From Terriglobales bacterium (GTDB taxonomy: Bacteria; Acidobacteriota; Terriglobia; Terriglobales; Acidobacteriaceae), in NCBI GenBank assembly GCA_025980765.1, contig JAICXB010000003.1:1-64000 (forward strand): DNA of 64,000 nucleotides, in the 5' to 3' direction. Under the pieces are notes generated by a model, which was given only the letters and a program-made list of their open reading frames with translations, ran no database searches and had not been told where the DNA came from. Numbering within the stretch: the first letter of the stretch is position 1; each line of letters begins with the position of its first letter. This document shows, piece after piece, positions 35,710-46,124 of the stretch. The position numbers were made by a program, and so were the translations under genes.

Positions 35710-35793
35710 AAGTTGCTTACCGGATATTCGCGCTCCCGTTTCCCTTCTAGTCTTATCAACCCGAAAATAAATGTTTCGTTGCGCCGGATCGAT

Positions 35794-35900
35794 TCTCACA
35801 GAGGACACAGAGACGCACAGAGGAAAAACAAAGTCAGAAATCTTGAATCAAAACTGAACAATATTCCGGTTTTCCTCTGTGTCCTCCGTGGTTATTGTGT
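35794..35900. repeat. CACAGAGG-type inverted repeat, copy 2
   Basis: Left TCTCACAGAGGACACAGAG and right TTTTCCTCTGTGTCCTCCG are inverted copies of the CACGGAG family, next to the dnaK stop. Confidence 0.65.
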
Positions 35901-35905
35901 CTGCC

Positions 35906-37855
<1,950 letters not shown>

Positions 37856-37929
37856 TGGAGTTTCTCCTGCTCTATAGCTCTCTCGTAAGTTGTTGATAAA
37901 TCTGAAAACCTGAATTTTATGACGACGCT

Positions 37930-37958
37930 ATTATCAGAGTTGAGTGACTTATTGTCAA
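37930..37958 (-). promoter_or_regulatory. dnaK promoter with embedded HAIR-like HspR operator
   Basis: On the minus strand, TTGACA (37958-37953), 17 bases and GATAAT (37935-37930) form a near-consensus sigma-70 promoter. The HspR operator consensus I know is CTTGAGT-N7-ACTCAAG; here TTGACA-N7-ACTCAA overlaps the -35 box and spacer, matching one half site fully and 4 of 6 in the other. Repressor binding would block RNA polymerase. Confidence 0.65.
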
Positions 37959-38030
37959 CTACGGTATAGATGCACGAAAAAGGAAATGGGATTCCGGTTT
38001 GTCGCTTTTATTTTCAATTACATAGTAGGA

Positions 38031-38181
38031 GCTGCCGGCTTTAGCCATCAGCTTCCGGCTATCGGCTTCTGGCTCAGCCCTTCAGGCCTCCAGCTTCTTT
38101 CAGCAGGCTGGAAATTGCCAGCTTCATCTGGAGGCTGGAAGCTGGTAGCTTCTTACTGCCGGTAGCCGGTGGCCGGAAGCC
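38031..38181. repeat. AGCTTCCGGC/AGGCTGGAAGCTGG fold-back array
   Basis: Words CAGCTTCCGGCT, GGCTTCTGGCT, CCTCCAGCTTC on the left meet AGGCTGGAAATTGCC, GGAGGCTGGAAGCTGG and TAGCCGGTGGCCGG on the right. It fills the gap upstream of the permease and ends next to its start. Confidence 0.65.
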
Positions 38182-38189
38182 CCTTCGAC

Positions 38190-39539
38190 ATGGCAATCTC
38201 GGCAAAATCCGGCTCCCGCCAGCAGATCGGGCTGTGGTCCCTGGTGGCGGCGACCTATTTCATGGTTTCCGGCGGTCCTTATGGCCTGGAAGACATTGTC
38301 AAGGGTGCCGGCTATTGGGGCGCAATTCTCCTGCTGCTAATCACGCCAATGATCTGGGCGATGCCTACCGCTTCGATGGTGGCAGAGCTCTCGAGCGCAA
38401 TCCCTGAAGATGGGGGCTACTACGTCTGGGTTCGGCGGGCTGCGGGGCGCTTTTGGGGATTCCAGGAAGCGTGGCTCTCGCTGGCGGCCAGCATCTTCGA
38501 CATGGCCATCTACCCGACTTTGTTCGTCGCATATCTTTCCCGATTGCTGCCCGGAGCCGATGCCGGATGGCACGGCATTGTTATCGGGGCAGTGGTCATT
38601 GCGGTTTGCGTCGTGTGGAACCTTGGCGGTGGTAAGGCCGTGGGCGACAGCTCGCTGGCTATGCTGTTCGTCATGTTTGGGCCGTTCATCGCGCTCACGA
38701 CGGTAGCTTTATTGCATTGGCAGCACGCAGTTGTTCCACCCCCGGTTGCGCAACATTCCGGATTCGTAACTGGTCTACTCGTCTGCATGTGGAACTATAT
38801 GGGATTCGACAACGCGTCGAACGTGGGCGGCGAAGTCGGGGACCCGCAGCGCACGTATCCGCGAGCCATGATCGTGAGCGTCGCCCTTATCACATTGGGC
38901 TACGTGATTCCTATTGCAGCGATGTCGCACACCGGCATTTCTGCCTCGGCATGGACGACCGGAGCCTGGGCAACGCTGGGCGGCCAAATCGCCGGACGCT
39001 GGATTGAGATCGCGATCGTCATCGGTGGAATGATCGCCGCGGTGGCAACCTTCAACTCATTGACGATGAGTTACTCGCGCCTGCCCATGGTGATGGCCCA
39101 GGATGGGCTTCTGCCCCGAGTTCTCTCGCGTGTAACTCGGAAAACCGGAGCGCCGTGGGTTTCGATTTTCGCCTGCGCAATATTGTGGGGGGCCTGCCTC
39201 GGGCTCGGCTTCGAACGCCTGGTCACGCTCGACGTGATCCTATGGGGCGCGAGCATGGTGCTGGAGTTTTTTGCCTTGGTCTTGCTCCGCATGCGCGAAC
39301 CCGATCTGCACCGGCCGTTCCGCGTTCCCGGAGGAATCGTTGCCTGCGCCTTGCTGGGAGTGCCGCCGACCGCACTCGTGATTTTGGCGGCTCTCCACGG
39401 CGGCCATGAAACTGTAGCGGGAATGAATGCGATGCTCTTCGGCGCGCTGATCGTTCTGGCCGGAGTTGTGGCGTATGCGGCTTTAAGGCGAGGTCCAAGA
39501 CCACAATCCGTTGCGGAGCCGGCGCGGCGACTTCCGTGA
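38190..39539 (+). CDS. APC-family amino-acid permease
   Basis: The product has 449 residues from the ATG at 38190; a GTG at 38169 lies in the repeat array and is less likely. It has about twelve helices. It starts with an unusual first motif (LVAATYFMVSGGPYGLEDIVKGAGYWGAI) and AELSSAIPEDGGYYVWVRRAAG, a pattern of a separate APC branch that includes polyamine or amino-acid transporters, with FDNASNVGGEVGDPQRTYPRAM. It lacks the GSGIF glycine motif of the two permeases at 25-28 kb and is not a close copy. Confidence 0.88.
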   Translation: MAISAKSGSRQQIGLWSLVAATYFMVSGGPYGLEDIVKGAGYWGAILLLLITPMIWAMPTASMVAELSSAIPEDGGYYVWVRRAAGRFWGFQEAWLSLAASIFDMAIYPTLFVAYLSRLLPGADAGWHGIVIGAVVIAVCVVWNLGGGKAVGDSSLAMLFVMFGPFIALTTVALLHWQHAVVPPPVAQHSGFVTGLLVCMWNYMGFDNASNVGGEVGDPQRTYPRAMIVSVALITLGYVIPIAAMSHTGISASAWTTGAWATLGGQIAGRWIEIAIVIGGMIAAVATFNSLTMSYSRLPMVMAQDGLLPRVLSRVTRKTGAPWVSIFACAILWGACLGLGFERLVTLDVILWGASMVLEFFALVLLRMREPDLHRPFRVPGGIVACALLGVPPTALVILAALHGGHETVAGMNAMLFGALIVLAGVVAYAALRRGPRPQSVAEPARRLP

Positions 39540-39566
39540 TCAATCCTGGTCAGCGCAAATTCGGGA

Positions 39567-39664
39567 TTTCGTGCCGCGTCTCGCGGCACGGTGGGATGTG
39601 AGCCCGGCAGACACTGCCGGGTACACAAGGAATCATTCGCGAGAGCCCCGTCAGGGGCGGCACC
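39567..39664. repeat. Left 98-base flank of the RAYT unit
   Basis: It contains three hairpins in order: GTGCCGCG-TCT-CGCGGCAC; CCCGGCAG-ACA-CTGCCGGG; AGCCCC-GTC-AGGGGC. The right flank (40134-40231) is the same series inverted. These are REP-like structures and the likely targets of the transposase between them. Confidence 0.8.
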
Positions 39665-39667
39665 CGA

Positions 39668-40106
39668 TCAGTCGGATCCGGAAAGAAATATTCCATGCTT
39701 CTTCAGCAAAGCATTCCATTCTTCTGCAAAAGTCATCTTGCGATGATGCTTCTCCTGATTACGAATGTATTCCTTCACGCTTTCCACGTTCGAAAGGCTC
39801 ACGCTAAAAGCGGCATACCCCTCTTGCCATTCAAATAGCCTGTACTCATTTTCGTGCACCCAGCTACACGATCCCTTTTTGATCATCTGAACCGCGCGCG
39901 CGATCGTGATGGTGGATGGAATCGCCAGCAGGAGATGGACATGGTCGCCCATGCCACCGATCATGACGGCATGGATCTTGTTGTCCCTCGCGATGCCGGC
40001 CCATGTAGCTCCAGAGCCTTTCGCGGAAATCTTCGTGAATTGTGTTGCGGCGGTTCTTGGTGGAGAAAACAACATGAATGAAAACGCGGATTAACGTGTG
40101 GCGCAC
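39668..40106 (-). pseudogene. REP-associated tyrosine transposase (RAYT, Y1_Tnp family), one-base frameshift
   Basis: The N-terminal part (MRHTLIRVFIHVVFSTKNRR..., 40106 to about 40000) is in one frame and the rest (GIARDNKIHAVMIGGMGDHVHLLLAIP... to 39668) in another. The HUH motif DHVHLL and the catalytic tyrosine in VKEYIRNQEKHH are present. The shift coincides with a G run (CCC at 40000-40002 on plus); removing one base restores one frame. It would be a complete protein of about 145 residues apart from this change. RAYTs bind and nick REP hairpins such as those in the two flanks. It may be a recent inactivation or a base-calling error in a homopolymer. Confidence 0.85.
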
Positions 40107-40133
40107 GGGAGAGGGATTCTACCTCACGGCACA

Positions 40134-40231
40134 GGTGCCGCCCCTAAAGGGGCTCGGTTGGTAAATGGTTCCTTTACCCGGCACACTGTGCCGGGCTCAA
40201 ATCCCGTCGTGCCGCGAGACGCGGCACGAAA
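40134..40231. repeat. Right 98-base flank of the RAYT unit (inverted)
   Basis: Read on the minus strand it matches the left flank (39567-39664) hairpin by hairpin, with a few changes in loops. Together they make a symmetrical unit of 665 bases. Confidence 0.8.
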
Positions 40232-40267
40232 ATTGCGAGTACTCTGGCTGGTTCCAAAAGCGCGGCG

Positions 40268-41932
40268 CTAGTTGTTTGCTTTGGCAGCTAACGAGAGTTG
40301 CACGGTCTGGTGCGAGCCTTTTTCCAAGTTCACGGTTGCGGTGGGTGATGGATTCGAATTGTCTTCATCGCTGTCGTCATCGGACGAGGAGACAAAGAGT
40401 TCGTATTTTCCCGGAGGGACATTCTTGAATTGGAAATGCCCATTCTGGTCCGTCGTCGTTCTCTGATTCAAATCGCTACGAAAAGGATTATCTTTCGCGG
40501 GCTGTAGTCGCACTTCGGCGCCCTCGGCGGCATTGCTGCCGTCGAGGACGGAGCCCTCCACCTCTGCCGTCGCTGAACTGAAAGACAGTTGCAAGGCGGC
40601 ATCCATGGGGCGGCTGACGGTCAGGCCGTCATCGAGAGCGTTGCTGGAGCCGAGTCTCGCCGCTGCCAGGTACCAGCCATCGGGAAGGCCGTTGGTTCGG
40701 ATGCTGTAGTTCCCTTCCTGCAGCCCATCGATCTCGAAGGTCCCATCGCTCTTTAGCTGCCCTCCGCCAAATCCAAATGGGTTATCGGCGGATTGAAGGA
40801 AGATTGAGATGTTTTCTGCCTTGAACGGCAGCGGGATCGGTGCGACTACTTTCCCTTTTAGGGAAAGAGGCTTCTTCAATGCGAGTTCCAGGCCCTGCAC
40901 ATCCGCGGCGGCGACATCGAGCGGCTGCTGAGCCGAGCCGAGCTCCTGCTGCGGGCCGCTCGCCAGGATCAAATAATCTCCCGCAGGCACATTCTTGATT
41001 TCGAAGCGTCCATCCGGACCGCTGCTGGAGGCCAGAGGCGCCGACGCGAACAATGCCGACAACTCGCGCGGCCGCAGCGAGACCATCACTCCTGCGGCCG
41101 GCTGCGAATCAGTTCCCAGAACGCGTCCGGAGATGCGCGCCAGCCGCTGCGCCTGCAACTTGAAATCTACGCGCGCCTCTTCGCCGGGATGCAGCACCAA
41201 CGGTGTCGCCTGGTCTATTTGCGACACTCCGGGGTAATACAGCGGCGGATACTTGCTGGCCATTTCATTCGATGTCCCGGAGAACGCAATCCCGCCACCC
41301 TGCACCACTGCGTCGGTGAGCTCAGGCATACCGGAATCAGTGGCGCTCAAGTAATAGGTGTGTGGAGGCAGGCCATAAAGCCTGTACTCCCCAAGATCGT
41401 TCGTAACCGCCATCTTCACCGGGACGAGAGCAGACTTGGCGTGCGCAAGGATTCCCTGCGGATCTTCTACATTGCCCTTCAGCAACGCTTGCACCTCAAC
41501 TCCCTGAACGGGCTCGTCATCTTCATTCACAACCCGGCCGACGACTACGCTCGCGGATACTAAACGAAAGATCGCGTCTGTGATCTCTTGCCCCGGGGCA
41601 AGAGTCAGAATCGCGCCTTCCTGATAAGCGCTCTTTGCCTTGAAGGATTGCGAAACATAGCCGTTCTTCATCGCCGACAGATGGTATTGGCCGGGCGGAA
41701 TTGCGGTTAGCGCGAATTTCCCCTCGGCATCGCTGAGTGCGCTGCTGCCGTGCAGGCTCTGAGCGGAGGCCGGCATCAACCTGATCTGCGCGCCTTTAAG
41801 GGGCTGGCCGTCAGAGGCTCGCACGATGCGCCCGGTGATGGTGCAGGTTTTCGTAGCGGCGTCGGTGGTTTGCGAGGACGCGAAAATCGATGAGAACACA
41901 ATCGCCAGAACAACAAGCCGAGCGACGATCAT
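40268..41932 (-). CDS. Secreted protein with tandem carboxypeptidase-regulatory-like domains
   Basis: The product has 554 residues from the ATG at 41932, which has CCGGAGTG before it and gives a signal peptide (IVARLVVLAIVFSSIFASSQT). The first domain starts CTITGRIVRASDGQPLKGAQIRLMP, and further beta-sandwich domains follow with FALTAIPPGQYHLSA, VVVGRVVNEDDEPVQGVEV, LARISGRVLGTDSQPAAGVMV, FEIKNVPAGDYLILA, ENISIFL and FKNVPPGKYELFVSS. Such domains bind proteins or sugars outside the cell and have no catalytic residues here. A start at 41998 is open but less likely. Function unknown. Confidence 0.8.
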   Translation of the reverse strand: MIVARLVVLAIVFSSIFASSQTTDAATKTCTITGRIVRASDGQPLKGAQIRLMPASAQSLHGSSALSDAEGKFALTAIPPGQYHLSAMKNGYVSQSFKAKSAYQEGAILTLAPGQEITDAIFRLVSASVVVGRVVNEDDEPVQGVEVQALLKGNVEDPQGILAHAKSALVPVKMAVTNDLGEYRLYGLPPHTYYLSATDSGMPELTDAVVQGGGIAFSGTSNEMASKYPPLYYPGVSQIDQATPLVLHPGEEARVDFKLQAQRLARISGRVLGTDSQPAAGVMVSLRPRELSALFASAPLASSSGPDGRFEIKNVPAGDYLILASGPQQELGSAQQPLDVAAADVQGLELALKKPLSLKGKVVAPIPLPFKAENISIFLQSADNPFGFGGGQLKSDGTFEIDGLQEGNYSIRTNGLPDGWYLAAARLGSSNALDDGLTVSRPMDAALQLSFSSATAEVEGSVLDGSNAAEGAEVRLQPAKDNPFRSDLNQRTTTDQNGHFQFKNVPPGKYELFVSSSDDDSDEDNSNPSPTATVNLEKGSHQTVQLSLAAKANN

Positions 41933-42045
41933 GAGCACTCCGGAGATGAGAAATATGCGCACAAAGTGTACAACGAGCCGGAGTTCGATGACTCCCATAA
42001 ATCACGCCCTTGTGGCTGCGCATTAAGGCATGATAGCATGTTGGC

Positions 42046-42354
42046 ATGAAATCCGATTCACACGTCTCCAGCGAGCTCAAGACCGTCGGCAGCAGCGGTC
42101 AGATCTCTTTGGGAAAGAGATATGCTGGTAAGACCTTGCGGCTGGATCGTTTTGGCGACGGACGCATCGTCCTCACCGCGGTTGCCATGGTGCCGGAGAG
42201 CCAACTCTGGACGCTGAACGAGCCCGACCGGTCTCGTATCGAACGTGGACTAACGTGGGCGGCAAAGAACCCGCCAGTGGAAACCGATCTCGACCGACTC
42301 ATGGAGCGAACGCCCAAGACGCGAGCGCAACGAAAACGTGCCCGCCGCCCGTAG
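42046..42354 (+). CDS. Putative antitoxin with AbrB-like N-terminus
   Basis: The product has 102 residues. The N-terminal half (ELKTVGSSGQISLGKRYAGKTLRLDRFGDGRIVLTAVAMVP) looks like a short beta-swapped DNA-binding fold of the AbrB/SpoVT type; the rest is a helix, then a Lys/Arg-rich tail (TPKTRAQRKRARRP). It overlaps the next gene by 17 bases. Small size, predicted DNA binding and coupling to a toxin-like neighbour suggest an antitoxin. I do not recognise a named family. Confidence 0.55.
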   Translation: MKSDSHVSSELKTVGSSGQISLGKRYAGKTLRLDRFGDGRIVLTAVAMVPESQLWTLNEPDRSRIERGLTWAAKNPPVETDLDRLMERTPKTRAQRKRARRP

Positions 42355-42652
42355 CCGAGTCCTTCTCGACCTGAACAACCCTGAATTTCAGGACACGTTG
42401 TTTCACCTGGAAGCCGCCGAACTGAAACAGGTGATCGCATCGCTGGGCCGGTTGCGCGAACTCGATTGGAGCACCTTGTATCGACACAGCGGCTTCCATT
42501 GGGAAGCGATCGAGCATCTCAGGGCGCCAAACGGCTCCAAGGTGTATTCCCTTCAATTGAGTCAGCGCATCCGTGCTCTTGCATTTCGGGAGGGAGATTT
42601 CCTGCGATTCGTATCTCTACACCCCTACCACGACTCCGCTTACCAGCGCTGA
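42338..42652 (+). CDS. Putative RelE/ParE-like toxin
   Basis: The product has 104 residues with a GTG start inside the antitoxin gene. After a helical first part (FHLEAAELKQVIASLGRLRELD) it has KVYSLQLSQRIRALAFREGDFLRFVSLHPYHDSAYQR: strands ending in a His/Tyr/Arg cluster, as in RelE-type RNases and ParE-like toxins (SxRxRAL... FVSLHPxHD). Catalytic details cannot be read. Together with the gene upstream it makes a likely type II toxin-antitoxin pair. Confidence 0.55.
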   Translation: MPAARSRVLLDLNNPEFQDTLFHLEAAELKQVIASLGRLRELDWSTLYRHSGFHWEAIEHLRAPNGSKVYSLQLSQRIRALAFREGDFLRFVSLHPYHDSAYQR

Positions 42653-42732
42653 GGGCCCGGTAGCGCCCCTAACCTGTCTCATGCAAAAAAGTTTTCCACA
42701 GCACATTTGCCATTGCAGCCGCGGGAAAAACC

Positions 42733-43800
42733 GTGGTAGCACGGAAATTGGGGTGTCAGAAGATGCAGGATGCCGATCTCACCTGGAAAACATTTTGCTA
42801 CCAGGTTCGCGACCGCAACGGCAAATTGGCCGATATCTGGCTTTCAGAGGGGTACGAGGACATATCCAACATGGGCGGCGGGGTGTTCAGGACCCGTTGC
42901 ACCGGTCCGAATGGGCTCAAAACCGAAACGTTTCAGCAGATGCTGCAATTGCTTGGCGCCGATCCGCCGGCTGGAATGCCTTGGCTGAAACCGTCCGAAC
43001 AGACCCTTCCGGCTCCGCCCGAAAGCGAGCCGCAACCGCAAGTTTCGCCAGACGTGCAGACCGAGGCAATGCTCGCCCAGCTTGCGCCGGCATCGGATCA
43101 GATCAGGGCCGACTACGAGTCCAATCATCTAGCCGCTGCTGGTTTGGCACAGGGGCTGGCTGAATCTCTTGAAGCACCGTGCCCGGAGGCTGCGGAGAGA
43201 GCGGAATCGGCAAAGCAGGAACGGAAAGGCGAGGTGAACGTGGCCAAGAGCGCCGAATGCGAATATTACGAAGCGAAAGGACCAGATTACGAGGATGAAG
43301 GAGAAGAGGACGGTAGCCGTCCTGATCCGATCAGGGCTGAGGACATCGCCCGCATCGACGACATGTCGCCCAATGAACTCAATACCCTGATCGACGATGT
43401 CGATGCCCATGAACAATGGGAGGAGCTGCGGCGCGAAGCGAAGCAGCGAATCGAGTCGTGGAAAGGTGGGCTCAAAGTAGCTCATCAGTCGCCGCGCTGC
43501 GGGTACCTCAAGAATAATGGCAAGCCCTGCGGCTCTCCGGCGATGAAGGACGATTCCTTCTGCTACTTCCATTCGCAGGCCCGGATCCAGCGCGACTCTG
43601 TAGCCGTAGCCGGCAATCTGGAGCTGCCTTCTCTCGAAGACCATCTGGGAGTACAACTCGCGATCATGCGAGTTTGCGGAATGCTGGTGGACAAGCGCCT
43701 CGATGAGAAGACGGGACGCGCCGTGCTCGCCGGCTTGCGTCTGGCGCAAAAGAACCTTGGACACGCCAACGCTCTCTTCGGCCCAAACGATCTCGACTAA
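42733..43800 (+). CDS. Protein with C-terminal Cys/His (zinc-like) motif, unknown function
   Basis: The product has 355 residues (GTG at 42733; an ATG at 42763 would give 345). The N-terminus (LTWKTFCYQVRDRNGKLADIWLSEGYEDISNMGGG) is a compact beta part; the middle is acidic and low-complexity (residues about 95-215). Near 255 is the pattern RCGYLKNNGKPCGSPAMKDDSFCYFHSQAR, a Cys-x8-Cys-x10-Cys-x2-His set that could bind zinc, then a helical end (LGVQLAIMRVCGMLVDKRLDEKTGRAVLAGLRLAQKN). The same C-terminus occurs, as I recall, in acidobacterial proteins. The role is unknown. Confidence 0.6.
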   Translation: MVARKLGCQKMQDADLTWKTFCYQVRDRNGKLADIWLSEGYEDISNMGGGVFRTRCTGPNGLKTETFQQMLQLLGADPPAGMPWLKPSEQTLPAPPESEPQPQVSPDVQTEAMLAQLAPASDQIRADYESNHLAAAGLAQGLAESLEAPCPEAAERAESAKQERKGEVNVAKSAECEYYEAKGPDYEDEGEEDGSRPDPIRAEDIARIDDMSPNELNTLIDDVDAHEQWEELRREAKQRIESWKGGLKVAHQSPRCGYLKNNGKPCGSPAMKDDSFCYFHSQARIQRDSVAVAGNLELPSLEDHLGVQLAIMRVCGMLVDKRLDEKTGRAVLAGLRLAQKNLGHANALFGPNDLD

Positions 43801-43932
43801 GTCTCATCTGCGAGATGAGATCGGTCTCAGGCGATCTCATCGGGATGATGAGATGGTCTCATTTCGATCTCATGGAAAAGATGAGATCAGATGAGACCTT
43901 GGCGCGTAAGTCCTTTGGATCATGAGATCGAG
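43801..43932. repeat. TCTCATC/GATGAGA fold-back array
   Basis: About ten words of GTCTCATC, GATCTCATC and GATGAGATC alternate in both orientations directly after the stop of the preceding gene. Long imperfect hairpins are possible, and termination is a plausible effect. Confidence 0.7.
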
Positions 43933-43956
43933 TGAAAAAGATTGTTTTTCCCGGAG

Positions 43957-44065
43957 GTTAACACGAAGCTCAAGAAGTTGAAGGAAGATGGCACGGAGAG
44001 CCAGATAATGTCTTTCTTGATCGCTCTCCGTGTCCTTCAGAGTCCTTTGTGCCCTTCGTGTTAAC
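43957..44065. repeat. CACGGAG-type inverted repeat, copy 3
   Basis: GTTAACACGAAG and CACGGAGAGCC on the left mirror GCTCTCCGTG and TTCGTGTTAAC on the right. The right end contains the stop codon of the small membrane-protein gene. Confidence 0.7.
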
Positions 44066-44456
44066 CCCGGGCTTTCGGGTGTTTGGTCAGCGACGGGCCA
44101 TTGGCGACAAATCCCACTCCGGCGCTGATGAGGATAATCCCCAGCCAGCGGCTGGTGGTTACGTTCTCGTGCAGCCAAAACTTCGAGAGCAGGGCAACAA
44201 CTATGTAGCCAACCGAAGTGGCGGGAAGCACGTAGGTGAGGTCGGCCCAGGAGAGCGCCGTGAGATACGACGCGAAGAAGACCAGCAGGCAAACGATTCC
44301 GAGCGCGACGAAAGGATTGCTTAAGGCGACGAACAGGTCGAACCATCGGCTGGCGTGGATAGCCCCGATCTGCTTCATTCCCACGGACAAAAGTACGTCG
44401 CCGACTGAGGCGGAGAAGACGATCGCCAGCAGTATGAGGTAGCGCCGCGGGTTCAT
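44061..44456 (-). CDS. Small DMT-superfamily (EamA/SMR-like) membrane protein
   Basis: The product has 131 residues with four helices: LILLAIVFSASVGDVLLSVGM, PFVALGIVCLLVFFASYLTAL, YVLPATSVGYIVVALLSKFW, RWLGIILISAGVGFVANG. The A-x-x-Y-V-L-P-A motif is typical of half-size drug/metabolite transporters. Its start overlaps the hpnJ stop by 4 bases (ATGA), so it is translationally coupled to hpnJ and may flip or export a hopanoid-related precursor. That role is inference. Confidence 0.75.
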   Translation of the reverse strand: MNPRRYLILLAIVFSASVGDVLLSVGMKQIGAIHASRWFDLFVALSNPFVALGIVCLLVFFASYLTALSWADLTYVLPATSVGYIVVALLSKFWLHENVTTSRWLGIILISAGVGFVANGPSLTKHPKARG

Positions 44457-45961
44457 TCCGACCCGACTTCGACAACCTCTTCCTGCATTGTGGGCTCGAT
44501 GGTGCGAGGCGCTGAGACCGGAATCTTGCGCGCATCCTGCACGTAGCGATTGCGCGCGGCGCGCAGCTTCATGAACGACTTCGCCTCTTTGTACAGACGC
44601 TTGCGCTCCGAGCTGTTGAAGAACGCGCGCTTCACGATGCGGTAAATCGCCTTGGGACGGAAGTAGTACTCGTCGTAGAAGCGGTGCACCATCTCCATCA
44701 CGTAATCGCGCGGCAGGCCGGGATACTCGATGTGCGCCATTTGATGTCCGCCGGCATCGACCATCGACTGGTTGTTGATGATGAAGCCGTTCTTCTCGGC
44801 GAAATCGTGGAACTCGGTGCCGGGATAGGCGTGCGCGAGCGAGACTTGGATCGTCTCGACATCGAGCGCCTTGGCGAAATTGATCGTATTGCGAATTGTC
44901 TCTTGCGTTTCGCCAGGAAGACCGAGGATGAAGTCTCCGTGGATGACGAGGCCGAGCTTGTGGCAGTCGCGAGTAAAGTCGCGAGCGCGCTCGACCGTCG
45001 CGCCTTTTTTGATGTTCTTGAGGATCTGCTGGTCGCCAGACTCGTATCCGACGATAAGCAGACGGCATCCCGCTTCACGCATGGCCTTCAGCGTGTCGTA
45101 GTCGGTGGTCACGCGCGAGGTGCAGGACCAGGTCAGCTTTAGCGGTTTCAGCTTCTCGCAGAGTTCTATCGTGCGCGCCTTCTGGATGTTGAACGTGTCG
45201 TCGTCGAAGAAGAACTCTCTTACGTTCGGCCAGTATTCCCTGGCTTTCGCCATCTCGCGGGCGACAGCATCGGTGGAGCGCTTGCGCCAGGCGTGCCCGC
45301 TGAGTGTTTGCGGCCACAAGCAGAAGGTGCATTGCGCCGGGCATCCGCGCGTCGTGTAAAGCGAGACGAACGGGTTGAGCAGAAACGGAACGTTGTAGCG
45401 GGTGACGTCGAGGTCGCGCTTGTACACGTCGGTGACATCGGGAAGAGCGTCGAGGTCCTGAATCTGCGGGCGATCGGGATTGTGGACGATGCGTCCGTGC
45501 TTGCGATACGAGATTCCCAGAATGTCATCGAGCGGCTTGCCCTGTGCGAACTCGACCACCGAGTAATCGAATTCCTTACGGCAGACGAAGTCTATGGCGT
45601 CGCACTCGTTGAGGGCTTTGTCGGGCGAGGTGGTCACCGGCGGTCCCACGAAGGCGATCTTCAGGTTGGGATTCGCCGTCTTCATGGCAAAGGCGAGCTT
45701 CTGGTCGCCTTGCCATCCTGGAGTGCTGGTGAAGAGCACCAGGAAGTCGTACTGCTTGCCAATCTCGATGGTCTCGGTTGCGGAAATGTGGTGCGGGGGC
45801 GCGTCCAGAAGACGAGAGCCCTCCAGCATGCCGGCCGGATAAGCCAGCCACACCGGGTACCAATAAGATTCGATCTCGCGCGTCGCGGGCCAGCGCGAAC
45901 TAGCGCCACCGTCAAAATTCTCGAACGAGGGAGGATTTAGAAACAGCGTTCTGAGTGCCAT
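44453..45961 (-). CDS. hpnJ: Hopanoid radical SAM protein HpnJ
   Basis: The product has 502 residues from the internal ATG (MALRTLFLNPPSFENFDGGASSRWPATREIESYW), the usual HpnJ start. A cobalamin-binding-like N-terminal domain (about 1-180) precedes the radical SAM core with the cluster motif CPAQCTFC (C-x3-C-x2-C). The rest includes FFFDDDTFN, GYESGDQQILKNIKKG, GDFILGLPGET and VSLAHAYPGTEF. HpnJ forms the cyclitol ether of bacteriohopanetetrol from the glucosaminyl form, the step after HpnK; both are in this window, 14 kb apart. It heads the small transporter gene. Confidence 0.92.
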   Translation of the reverse strand: MALRTLFLNPPSFENFDGGASSRWPATREIESYWYPVWLAYPAGMLEGSRLLDAPPHHISATETIEIGKQYDFLVLFTSTPGWQGDQKLAFAMKTANPNLKIAFVGPPVTTSPDKALNECDAIDFVCRKEFDYSVVEFAQGKPLDDILGISYRKHGRIVHNPDRPQIQDLDALPDVTDVYKRDLDVTRYNVPFLLNPFVSLYTTRGCPAQCTFCLWPQTLSGHAWRKRSTDAVAREMAKAREYWPNVREFFFDDDTFNIQKARTIELCEKLKPLKLTWSCTSRVTTDYDTLKAMREAGCRLLIVGYESGDQQILKNIKKGATVERARDFTRDCHKLGLVIHGDFILGLPGETQETIRNTINFAKALDVETIQVSLAHAYPGTEFHDFAEKNGFIINNQSMVDAGGHQMAHIEYPGLPRDYVMEMVHRFYDEYYFRPKAIYRIVKRAFFNSSERKRLYKEAKSFMKLRAARNRYVQDARKIPVSAPRTIEPTMQEEVVEVGSE

Positions 45962-46124
45962 GCGGTAATCCGTCAAATATAACATCCGAAGCAGCTACTC
46001 CGAGATTGACGTACAGAAAAATGTAACAGCGGCAACGGCTTGTGATGCAAGGGCTTACATTGCGAGCATCGAAAAACCCGCAGCGAAGCGCGATTGCCAG
46101 CGGTGAATTGCGCAACTCTGGATG

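Noticed and set aside
43801-43932. TCTCATC array as a CRISPR array
   Set aside because: Words are 8-11 bases, in both orientations and without unique equal-length spacers; no cas gene is near.
44457-45068. N-terminal part of a 335-codon frame before the small DMT protein
   Set aside because: This part is a shadow frame inside hpnJ; the real gene starts at the ATGA overlap at 44456.
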